A stretch of DNA of 64,000 nucleotides, taken from contig JBNKLG010000005.1 of NCBI GenBank assembly GCA_050292235.1, forward strand, positions 18,245 through 82,244. Direction: 5' to 3'. The notes beneath the pieces are model-generated. The model searched no databases. It was not told the origin of the DNA and saw nothing but the letters and a program-made list of their open reading frames with translations. This DNA is from JBNKLG01 sp050292235 (lineage in GTDB: Bacteria; Pseudomonadota; Gammaproteobacteria; Chromatiales; Chromatiaceae). Both the position numbers and the translations under genes were made by a program. This document shows positions 55,319 through 62,978 of the stretch, in pieces (within the stretch, counting starts at the first letter, position 1; the number at the start of each line of letters is the position of its first letter).

Positions 55319-55387
55319 TGCTGAACGCTGCATGGATACAATACTCCCCCACACAAAACCAGAAGGGAAACACTCAGCTGCACTCAT

Positions 55388-55744
55388 TTGGAATCGAATG
55401 TGGACCTGAAAAACAAAGCTTGGAAATACGCAACGGTTTTTGTCGTTGCACTGATCATACTCAACCCGGAAGCCATCAATCTCGCGCTGTTTATAGACGC
55501 TATAGGGCTTGACATATTCTTGATGCTATTCGAGATCCAGGTGATATCAATACTAGGTATATTACTGAGGAATAACATAAGACCAGCGCTGGTTTATTGG
55601 TGGCGTTTCGTTGAAAACCACATTGATATGAGATCGTGGCAAAAAATCAAAGAAGAACCTGCGCGCTTCATTTATGTAGCCCCAAGCCAGGCAACACTCA
55701 TGCATGCGCTGGTTATTTTGGGCGCAGTGAGTTGCTTTGCTTAA
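55388..55744 (+). CDS. Small membrane protein of unknown function
   Basis: A 118-residue protein with two or three hydrophobic helices (YATVFVVALIILNPEAINLA, LDIFLMLFEIQVISILGILL and a C-terminal LMHALVILGAVSCFA). A TTG at 55388 starts the frame, with no good Shine-Dalgarno; GTG at 55400 is the alternative. Follows the PBP7-like gene by 69 bases on the same strand. I recognise no family and give no function. Confidence 0.55.
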   Translation: MESNVDLKNKAWKYATVFVVALIILNPEAINLALFIDAIGLDIFLMLFEIQVISILGILLRNNIRPALVYWWRFVENHIDMRSWQKIKEEPARFIYVAPSQATLMHALVILGAVSCFA

Positions 55745-55783
55745 CCCCAACGAGCCATCCATGACTCCCCCGGTATTGCAGCC

Positions 55784-57901
55784 TTAGAAATCCAGCATCG
55801 AGGAAGCGGTGGTTGCCCGGTTTGTTTTCCGCTGGATGTAATCGGACAGCAGGATAACCGCCTCGTTCAGCCCAATCCGGCCAATCGCTTTGGCACCCTC
55901 TTCATCATCCTCGTCCCGCTCAACAGCAGGGTCCTCAGGAATGGTTTTCAAGCCCACACTGCGACGAAAACGATTTTCACTCACCCGGCGAATCCGCTCC
56001 ATTTTCATCCAGTCTTCGCGACGTTTACTCTCCATCAGGCTCAGACTTTTGCGATCGCGCAACTCTTGCAGCGACTTGCGCTCTTCCTCAAGAAACTGAA
56101 AGCCAGGCGCCTTGGCAATGCGGCTTTTGTGGTTGGAAATGATGCGGTCTACCCCGGTCAGCTTGCTGCGATGGGCCGAACGGGCCGGATCGATGCTACT
56201 CCAGGGCAGGGCATTATCCAGCGAACGTTCACCGTGATCCTTCTCAATACCCGCATAGGGAAACTGAACGTCCGGTACCACGCCACGAAACTGGGTGCTG
56301 CTGCCACTGATCCGAAAAAACTGCGCCATGGTCAGACGCAAACGCCCCAGGTCATCATCCCCTCCCCGAATAAAGCGACCCAGATCGATCAGCGTCTGAA
56401 CAGTGCCCTTGCCGAAAGTAGGCTCACCGATGATCATGCCACGCCCATAATCCTGAATGGCGCCGGCAAAGATCTCAGAAGCAGAGGCACTATCGCTGTT
56501 CACCAGCACTGCCATAGGGCCTTTATAGACCACCTCGGGATCCTGATCCTCCTCGATATCCAGATGACCATTGGAATCCAGCACCTGCACCACCGGACCG
56601 CTCTTGATAAACAGGCCGGTCAGTTCGGTGGCCTCGGACAGAGAACCGCCACCGTTATTGCGCAGATCGATGACAATGCCGTCCACCCCTTCATTGATCA
56701 GATCACGCAGAATGCGTTTGACGTCACGGGTAGTGCTCCGAAAGTCTTTATCACCTTCGCTGCGCGCCTGGAAATCACGATAGAACACCGGAATCTCAAT
56801 GGAGCCAATCTTGCGATCCCCCATGCCCGGCAGCCCTTGGATAATTTCCTGCTTCGCTGCCTGTTCCTCCAGTTTGATCTCATTGCGCTGAATCTTCACC
56901 ACCCGGGTCGCTGAGCCAGGTTCTGCCCCTTTGGGCAGAATCTCCAGCCGCACCAGGGTACCTTTGGGACCACGAATGCGCTCCACCACATCCTGCAAAC
57001 GCCAATCCAAAATGCTCTCTATCTCGCCTTTCTCACCCTGGCCCACACCAATGATGCGATCCCCTTTGGAGACCTGACCGCTGGCATCTGCCGGTCCGCC
57101 GGGTACGGTTTTGACGATCTCAGTAAATTCGTTCTTGGTCCGCAGTACGGCGCCAATGCCTTCCAGAGAAAGTCGCATGCTGATGTCAAAGTTTTCTGAT
57201 GCCTGGGGTGACATATAACTGGTATGGGGCTCCAGACTGGTGGTATAGGCATTCATGAAGGTCTCGAAGACATCATCCGCTGTAAACTGACGAACGCGAC
57301 TATCGATACCTTCGTAGCGTTTTGCCAACTCTTTGTGAATCTCTTTTTCCGACTTACCCAGCATGCGGAGGGTCAGAATGTCGTTCTTCACCCGCCTGCG
57401 CCAAAGATCTGCCAATTCCGCATCATTTTTAAGCCAATCGGCATCAGTACGATCAAAGGTATAGCTTTCGTCAATGGTGAAATCCAGTGAATTGTCCAAT
57501 AAGGCCTTGGCTTGGGCGACACGCTCTGTCACCCGCTGGCGATAGCGACGGAAGATCTCGAAGGCGGCATCCAGATCAGCGGTCTTCAGAGCGTTATCCA
57601 GATAGTTTTTATAGCGGGAGAAATCCTGAATATCCTGACGCGTCAGGAAGCTCTTGTTGGCATCCAGTGCCTCCAGATAGCGCTTGAAGATCTCAGCCGA
57701 CAGGCGATCATCCAACGCCACCTTGCGGAAATGATAACGATCCACCACCCGGGTGATGATCACCGCCGTCTGCCGATGCAATTTGCTGGGCTGCAAGGAC
57801 TTAATCGGGATTTCGTGCTGAGCGACTGCTGCGCTGGCGACAGCGGCCCACGCCCATAGAAGCAAGGTCATCGTCCAGCCAAAATTTAAATAGGAACGCA
57901 T
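55784..57901 (-). CDS. prc: Carboxy-terminal processing protease Prc (Tsp)
   Basis: A 705-residue periplasmic protease of the S41 family that degrades tagged or misfolded proteins and trims lipoproteins. ATG at 57901 (MRSYLNFGWTMTLLLWAWAA) carries a signal peptide; GGAG lies eight bases ahead. One PDZ domain (about 225-320; GIGAVLRTK..., GGPADASG) precedes the protease domain with the Ser-Lys dyad (NSDSASASEIFAGAI and FGKGTVQ) and a GGGSLSEATELTGLF segment. It starts two bases after the nudix gene ends. Confidence 0.95.
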   Translation of the reverse strand: MRSYLNFGWTMTLLLWAWAAVASAAVAQHEIPIKSLQPSKLHRQTAVIITRVVDRYHFRKVALDDRLSAEIFKRYLEALDANKSFLTRQDIQDFSRYKNYLDNALKTADLDAAFEIFRRYRQRVTERVAQAKALLDNSLDFTIDESYTFDRTDADWLKNDAELADLWRRRVKNDILTLRMLGKSEKEIHKELAKRYEGIDSRVRQFTADDVFETFMNAYTTSLEPHTSYMSPQASENFDISMRLSLEGIGAVLRTKNEFTEIVKTVPGGPADASGQVSKGDRIIGVGQGEKGEIESILDWRLQDVVERIRGPKGTLVRLEILPKGAEPGSATRVVKIQRNEIKLEEQAAKQEIIQGLPGMGDRKIGSIEIPVFYRDFQARSEGDKDFRSTTRDVKRILRDLINEGVDGIVIDLRNNGGGSLSEATELTGLFIKSGPVVQVLDSNGHLDIEEDQDPEVVYKGPMAVLVNSDSASASEIFAGAIQDYGRGMIIGEPTFGKGTVQTLIDLGRFIRGGDDDLGRLRLTMAQFFRISGSSTQFRGVVPDVQFPYAGIEKDHGERSLDNALPWSSIDPARSAHRSKLTGVDRIISNHKSRIAKAPGFQFLEEERKSLQELRDRKSLSLMESKRREDWMKMERIRRVSENRFRRSVGLKTIPEDPAVERDEDDEEGAKAIGRIGLNEAVILLSDYIQRKTNRATTASSMLDF

Positions 57902-57903
57902 CT

Positions 57904-58773
57904 TCACCACTCCGGGATCTGCATCGCTGGTCGCAGTCCAATCAGCAAATCCAAATAGTCAGGATGTTGCGGCCCAATCAGAGCATGCCGCAACAAAAAG
58001 TCAATCACAACCAGATTACAGTTCGGCTTGAAGCGGTCGCTGTCACGAACCATCTCAGCAACTGCCGCCAGGGGCATCAGGTGGAAGGCAGCCACCTCAC
58101 CATCCTGGCACCGGGGCTCGAAATCCCGGGGTAATTCCAAGTCATAACAGTAGATTATGTCGTACTTATAGCCTTTTGTGTTATCCATATTGTAGGTAAT
58201 GGCACCAACAAACCGGGCCTGAGCCGCCATTTTGACAGAAATCGACGCCTCTTCCCCACACTCTTTATACAAATTTTGCGCCAAACTTATACCAACGGGT
58301 AGGCCTCCGGCCACCAGCTGATCTAACATACCAGGAAAAGTCGGCTTATCCTCGGCCCGCTCCGCCACCCACATGAACCACTGATCACCATCCCGCACCA
58401 CACCGTTCAGATGTTGACCAAAGGTGCGCAGGCCAAACAGGGAAGCTGCCGTGCGATCCAGCTCAAACAGGGCCTGTTCCCGCTGCCCCGGCGTCACCGG
58501 ATAGGGCTCCCCCATCAAATAGGGGTGTTCCCCATGAGCCACCAAATCGGCCATCACCTCTGCCAAGGCTCGGGTACACTCGGCATAACCTCGAAGCTGA
58601 GGCTGCAAACTCAGAAAGCCCGTTCGATGCGAAAACACCTGGGGCCAATCCCGCAGACGCTCAGCAAAGGCGTGCCGCAGGCGTCCCACCAAACAGCCGT
58701 CCACGACGAAGGGCAGAAAATCCTGGGGATGATGCTGATTGCAAGCCGCCACATGGCGCAAATAGCCGCTCAT
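57904..58773 (-). CDS. NUDIX hydrolase with N-terminal DUF4743 domain
   Basis: A 289-residue protein with a DUF4743-type N-terminal half (PFVVDGCLVGRLRHAFAERL) and a C-terminal NUDIX fold. The Nudix box is degenerate: GGLPVGISLAQNLYKECGEEASI has Ser in place of the first box Glu and Lys-Glu in place of Arg-Glu, though CGEEA is kept. This matches a thiamine pyrophosphokinase-related NUDIX family. Overlaps mazG by four bases and precedes prc by two bases. Substrate unknown. Confidence 0.85.
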   Translation of the reverse strand: MSGYLRHVAACNQHHPQDFLPFVVDGCLVGRLRHAFAERLRDWPQVFSHRTGFLSLQPQLRGYAECTRALAEVMADLVAHGEHPYLMGEPYPVTPGQREQALFELDRTAASLFGLRTFGQHLNGVVRDGDQWFMWVAERAEDKPTFPGMLDQLVAGGLPVGISLAQNLYKECGEEASISVKMAAQARFVGAITYNMDNTKGYKYDIIYCYDLELPRDFEPRCQDGEVAAFHLMPLAAVAEMVRDSDRFKPNCNLVVIDFLLRHALIGPQHPDYLDLLIGLRPAMQIPEW

Positions 58774-59597
58774 CTGTCATGGTCCTCTGACCCGGGAACC
58801 TTGGGGCAAGTTCCAGCCGAAACACGCTCCAGAGCTTTGGCCTCCCGCCACAGCGCCTCCATCTCTGCCTGGCTGGCCTGATCAGGGGTACAACCCTGTT
58901 CTGCCAGACGCAGTTCGACATGGCGAAAGCGACGCTCGAATTTGCGATTGGTACGACGCATGGCCTCCTCGGCATCCACCCCGGCGTGTCGCACCAGATT
59001 GCTACAAGCGAACAGCAGATCGCCGCACTCATCAGCGATGGCCTCGGGATCTGGAATTGGAGCATCCATCTCCCGGCGCAACTCCTCCAGCTCTTCGTCA
59101 ATCTTGGAGAGCACATCCCGGTGATGCTGCCAGTCGAAACCCACCTTGGCAGCCCGTTTTTGCAACTTTTGCGCCCGCATCAGGGCAGGCAGCGCCTGAG
59201 CCACGCCATCCAAAACCCCGTGCTGGTCACGCTCTCCCCGCTCGGTCTGCTTCAGACGCTCCCAGGCGTGATACTGAGCCTCCGCGCTGGCGATTTCGGC
59301 ATCCGCAAACACATGAGGATGGCGACGGATCATCTTTTCGCACACTGCCACCACCACATCCTGAAAATCGAACAGCTTCCGCTCCTCGGCCATACGGGCA
59401 TGAAACACCACCTGAAACAGCAGATCACCCAGCTCCTGACGCAGCTCTTCGTGATCACCCTCGGCAATCGCCTCGGCCACCTCGTAGGCCTCTTCGATGG
59501 TATAGGGCGCAACACTGGCAAAATCCTGCTGCCGATCCCAGGGACAACCCGTTTGGGGATCGCGCAGACGGGCCATGATCTCCAGCAACTCGTTCAT
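58770..59597 (-). CDS. mazG: Nucleoside triphosphate pyrophosphohydrolase MazG
   Basis: Hydrolyses NTPs to NMPs and pyrophosphate, a nucleotide pool cleaner. ATG at 59597 (MNELLEIMARLRDPQTGCPW) gives 275 residues and two tandem MazG domains; the family start RLRDPxxGCPWDxxQ is at the N-terminus, followed by EEAYEVAEAI and EELRQELGDLLFQV. The second copy ends KFERRFRHVE. The ATG overlaps the DUF1249 stop as ATGA, and its own stop overlaps the nudix start. Confidence 0.95.
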   Translation of the reverse strand: MNELLEIMARLRDPQTGCPWDRQQDFASVAPYTIEEAYEVAEAIAEGDHEELRQELGDLLFQVVFHARMAEERKLFDFQDVVVAVCEKMIRRHPHVFADAEIASAEAQYHAWERLKQTERGERDQHGVLDGVAQALPALMRAQKLQKRAAKVGFDWQHHRDVLSKIDEELEELRREMDAPIPDPEAIADECGDLLFACSNLVRHAGVDAEEAMRRTNRKFERRFRHVELRLAEQGCTPDQASQAEMEALWREAKALERVSAGTCPKVPGSEDHDR

Positions 59598-60085
59598 ATA
59601 CAAAGCAGAGAGACATCGGGCTGGGCGGGAATGGACTTTTGCTGACTGAAGCCATGTTGCTGGCGACAGCAGTAGCCCAGCCATTTGGAGACAAAGAGGT
59701 TAGCCTGCCATTTGCGTTGCAGACTACAAAGATCAGGTCGCCCCCCTAGAGGCAGCACCTGCTGGCGCAGTTCCAGCACCTCCAACTGACGCAAGTCGTG
59801 GTAGGCCCGAAACTGGGCATCCGGATCGGCCTGCCACTGCCCCTCCTCGAAAAACCGGTAGGTAAGGCGGAACCGGGTGGTATAGGGGGTCTGTTCAAGG
59901 ACATCCATATGCAAATCCATCGGCTCTTCCCGCCGTGACAGCTGGTGCCCTTTCATTGCAGCCAGCTCTGGGGCAAGGCGCAACATCAGGCCATAGTTCT
60001 CTTCACACAAATCCAGCAAACTGCCCAGGGTTGGCCGACCTTCCAGCAGATTGCGCAAACTCCAGGGATAGTAGGGACGTCTCAT
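59594..60085 (-). CDS. DUF1249 family protein
   Basis: A 163-residue protein of the DUF1249 (YqiB-like) family. Marked by LLDLCEENYGLMLRLAPEL, FRLTYRFFEEG and a C-terminal NLFVSKWLGYCCRQQHGF. No catalytic motif is visible. It heads the coupled chain DUF1249-mazG-nudix-prc. In many gammaproteobacteria the family lies beside NUDIX or MazG genes, but its role is not known. Confidence 0.85.
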   Translation of the reverse strand: MRRPYYPWSLRNLLEGRPTLGSLLDLCEENYGLMLRLAPELAAMKGHQLSRREEPMDLHMDVLEQTPYTTRFRLTYRFFEEGQWQADPDAQFRAYHDLRQLEVLELRQQVLPLGGRPDLCSLQRKWQANLFVSKWLGYCCRQQHGFSQQKSIPAQPDVSLLCI

Positions 60086-60175
60086 GGCTGGGGATTATCC
60101 CAGAATTATCCTTCCTGGGCTGAGCCAATCCCGAATAGCCCGCGCAGATATCCCCACAAAGAGCACTGTATTTCC

Positions 60176-60544
60176 TTACGCTTTGGCCTGTTCCGCCTCA
60201 ACCTGGCGCTTGACCTCAGCCATATCCAACTCCTGGGCCTTGCCAACCAGTTCACGCAGCATGGGTTCGGGCAGTGCGCCAGCTTCGCTATAGATGATGA
60301 TGTTTTCACGGAAAATCATCAGGGTCGGAATGGAGCGAATATTAAAGTGCGCTGCAATCTCCTGCTCCTCTTCGGTGTTCAGCTTGGCAAACACCAGATC
60401 GGGAAAATCCTCTGAGGTCTTTTCGTAAACCGGAGCAAACGAACGACAAGGACCACACCAGGGTGCCCAGAAATCGATCAGCACGAAAGGATTGTCGGTA
60501 ACAACCTGCTCAAAATTATCTTTGGTCAGTTCGATGACGGCCAC
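60176..60544 (-). CDS. Thioredoxin-family protein
   Basis: A 122-residue thioredoxin with the active site WCGPC (Cys30-Cys33) and cis-Pro segment SIPTLMIF. GTG at 60544 (MAVIELTKDNFEQVV) has AGGAG five bases upstream and matches family starts; an ATG at 60577 would add eleven residues without a Shine-Dalgarno. A C-terminal extension (DMAEVKRQVEAEQAKA) is charged. Divergent from dapC with a 135-base intergenic region. Probably cytoplasmic. Confidence 0.9.
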   Translation of the reverse strand: MAVIELTKDNFEQVVTDNPFVLIDFWAPWCGPCRSFAPVYEKTSEDFPDLVFAKLNTEEEQEIAAHFNIRSIPTLMIFRENIIIYSEAGALPEPMLRELVGKAQELDMAEVKRQVEAEQAKA

Positions 60545-60679
60545 AGCAGCTCCTGAGGATAAAAGGTGAGCGGTCATGCTATCAGAGCTCGCTAATATTT
60601 TAAAATAATCAGGGCCAAGCCTTTGCCGCCAGCCTGCCCCTTGGCCTATAATTTTTTGTTTTCTCGCCCGCCAGCCCCC

Positions 60680-61870
60680 ATGAACCCCGACCTCGACAGG
60701 CTCCAGCCCTACCCTTTTCAAAAGCTGAACCAGCTGTTTCAGCCGATCCAGCCATCAGCAGCGCACAGCCCCATCAGCCTGACCATTGGCGAACCCAAAC
60801 ATCCAGCGCCCGCTTTTATCGGTGAGGCGATACAGAGCCATCTGCATCAGCTGTCGGACTATCCGACGACCCGGGGGTTGCCCATATTGCGTCAGACGAT
60901 TGCCACTTGGCTGGAGCAGCGTTTTGATCTAAAAGGAGTCGATCCGGATCGCCACATCCTGCCAGTCAACGGTACCCGGGAGGCGCTCTTCGCCATCGCC
61001 CAGGCGACCGTTGACCGGCGGGCACATCGCCCCCTGGTGATGCTGCCCAACCCTTTTTATCAGATCTATGAGGGCGCAGCCCTTTTGGCCGGAGCTGAAC
61101 CTCGCTTTATCCATTGTGACGAAGAGAGCGGTCTGCCGGACTTCGATCGCATCAGCCCAGCTGACTGGGATCATTGCCAGCTGCTCTATCTGTGCAGCCC
61201 CGGCAACCCCACCGGCGCGGTGCTGAATCTATCGCAGTTGCAACAGATTCTGGAGCTGGCCGAACGCCACGATTTTCTCATTGCCTCGGATGAGTGCTAT
61301 TCGGAGATCTACGGTGACTCTACCCAACAGCCACCCGGTCTGTTGCAAGCCGCCCAGGCCATGGGCAATGAGGGCTTTCGCCGCTGCCTGGTCTTCCACA
61401 GCCTCTCCAAGCGCTCCAATGTCCCTGGCCTGCGCTCTGGCTTCGTGGCCGGTGATGCCTCGGTCATCGAGACCTTCTTTGCCTATCGCACCTACCACGG
61501 CTGCGCCATGCCGCTACAACACCAGGTGGCCAGTGTTGCCGCATGGAATGATGAACAGCATGTCGAAGAGAACCGCGCCCGCTATCGGGAAAAATTTGAT
61601 GCCGTGCTGGCGATCCTTGGCAAGCCTTTGGCCCTGAAGCGCCCGGATGCCAGCTTCTATCTCTGGGCCAAAACCCCCATGGCCGATACGGACTTTGCCC
61701 GCCGTCTCTACGCCGAACAGCACCTCAGCGTTCTGCCAGGCAGCTTTCTCTCCCGCCAAGCCGATGGCCGAAATCCTGGTGCCAACCGGATTCGCATGGC
61801 CCTAGTGGCCCCACTGGCCGAATGTATCGACGCTGCCCAACGCCTCAAAACCTTTATTGACAGTCTCTAA
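60680..61870 (+). CDS. dapC: Succinyldiaminopimelate transaminase
   Basis: PLP aminotransferase of lysine and meso-diaminopimelate synthesis. ATG at 60680 (MNPDLDRLQPYPFQKLNQLF) gives 396 residues; upstream codons do not look conserved. Fold-type I marks: ISLTIGEPKHPAP, LYLCSPGNPTGAV, ASDECYSEIY and the Schiff-base Lys244 in HSLSKRSNVPGLRSGF. dapD follows after 20 bases, which makes the assignment firm. Confidence 0.95.
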   Translation: MNPDLDRLQPYPFQKLNQLFQPIQPSAAHSPISLTIGEPKHPAPAFIGEAIQSHLHQLSDYPTTRGLPILRQTIATWLEQRFDLKGVDPDRHILPVNGTREALFAIAQATVDRRAHRPLVMLPNPFYQIYEGAALLAGAEPRFIHCDEESGLPDFDRISPADWDHCQLLYLCSPGNPTGAVLNLSQLQQILELAERHDFLIASDECYSEIYGDSTQQPPGLLQAAQAMGNEGFRRCLVFHSLSKRSNVPGLRSGFVAGDASVIETFFAYRTYHGCAMPLQHQVASVAAWNDEQHVEENRARYREKFDAVLAILGKPLALKRPDASFYLWAKTPMADTDFARRLYAEQHLSVLPGSFLSRQADGRNPGANRIRMALVAPLAECIDAAQRLKTFIDSL

Positions 61871-61890
61871 CGACCTTTAGGAGTAAGCCC

Positions 61891-62712
61891 ATGAGCGACA
61901 TCCAAGCCCTCATCATCGACGCCTTTGAACACCGCGCCGACATCACCCCCCGTAGCGTGGATACCTCGGTGCGTGATGCCGTTAACGAAGCCATTGAGCA
62001 GCTGAACTGCGGTGAAATCCGCGTCGCTGAGAAGAAGGATGGCGACTGGGTGGTCAACGACTGGGTAAAAAAAGCGGTACTCCTCTCTTTCCGCATCCAG
62101 GATAACGAATTCATCAAGGGTGGATTTACCAACTACTACGATAAGGTGCCCTCCAAATACGCCGACATGAACTCGAGGGAGTTTCGTGAGGGCGGCGTGC
62201 GTGTCGTTCCTCCGGCCACCGCGCGGAAAGGGGCCTACATCGCCCCCAGCTGCGTGCTCATGCCCAGCTATATCAACATCGGTGCCTATGTGGATTCCGG
62301 CACCATGGTCGATACCTGGGCCACCGTCGGTTCCTGTGCCCAGATCGGCAAAAACGTCCATCTATCCGGTGGCGTCGGCATTGGCGGCGTGCTGGAACCC
62401 CTGCAGGCCGCACCCACCATCATCGAAGACAACTGCTTCATCGGCGCCCGTTCCGAGGTGGTCGAAGGGGTCATCGTTGAGGAGGGTTCGGTGATCTCCA
62501 TGGGCGTCTACATCGGCCAGTCCACCCGCATTTACAACCGGGATACAGGAGAGATCACCTATGGTCGCATCCCCGCCGGATCGGTGGTGGTATCGGGTAA
62601 CCTGCCTTCCAAGGATGGCAAGTACAGCCTCTACTGCGCCGTTATCGTCAAACAGGTGGATGAAAAGACCCGCTCCAAAGTCGGCATCAACGAGCTGCTG
62701 CGGGATATTTGA
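61891..62712 (+). CDS. dapD: Tetrahydrodipicolinate N-succinyltransferase
   Basis: Adds succinate to tetrahydrodipicolinate in the succinylase branch of lysine and peptidoglycan precursor synthesis. The 273 residues have the N-terminal dapD domain and a left-handed beta helix of hexapeptide repeats (GAYIAPSCVLMPSYINIGAY, then GTMVDTWATVGSCAQIG). AGGAG precedes the ATG. The last gene of dapC-dapD, closed by a terminator. Confidence 0.97.
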   Translation: MSDIQALIIDAFEHRADITPRSVDTSVRDAVNEAIEQLNCGEIRVAEKKDGDWVVNDWVKKAVLLSFRIQDNEFIKGGFTNYYDKVPSKYADMNSREFREGGVRVVPPATARKGAYIAPSCVLMPSYINIGAYVDSGTMVDTWATVGSCAQIGKNVHLSGGVGIGGVLEPLQAAPTIIEDNCFIGARSEVVEGVIVEEGSVISMGVYIGQSTRIYNRDTGEITYGRIPAGSVVVSGNLPSKDGKYSLYCAVIVKQVDEKTRSKVGINELLRDI

Positions 62713-62787
62713 TGTTTAAACCCAAAAGGCTGTCCCGATATAGAAGCTAAGCGTTCACCTAACCTGTTACATTTTGATTGCAATTCC

Positions 62788-62824
62788 AAACCGCCTCCAG
62801 CCATCAGGCTGTGGCGGTTTTTTT
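62788..62824 (+). terminator. Rho-independent terminator after dapD
   Basis: Outer stem AAACCGCC (62788-62795) / GGCGGTTT (62813-62820) and inner stem CAGCC (62798-62802) / GGCTG (62807-62811) with an ATCA loop, followed by a T run to 62824. It lies about 75 bases after dapD. Confidence 0.85.
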
Positions 62825-62856
62825 ATGGAAATTCAATCTAAGCCACCGAATGCAAA

Positions 62857-62970
62857 TCATCGACAACGACACCAGCAACGTAGGCATCCATCTGGTACAT
62901 CGCCAGAGTTGTTCCCGGCTACCAGGATTGCAACTACAGCGCCCACGCTGGCAGCACCTTCACATTTCAT
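62857..62970 (-). CDS. Tiny Cys-rich ORF after the radical SAM gene
   Basis: A 37-codon frame starting MKCEGAASVGAVVAILVAG and ending DGCLRCWCRCR (five Cys, four of them in the last ten residues). ATG is nine bases after the radical SAM stop codon, with AGGA six bases ahead. Its base composition is GC-rich like the dapD side, unlike the AT-rich maturase gene, so chance is a real option. It could be a peptide substrate of the neighbour or noise. Confidence 0.3.
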   Translation of the reverse strand: MKCEGAASVGAVVAILVAGNNSGDVPDGCLRCWCRCR

Positions 62971-62978
62971 CAGTTATC

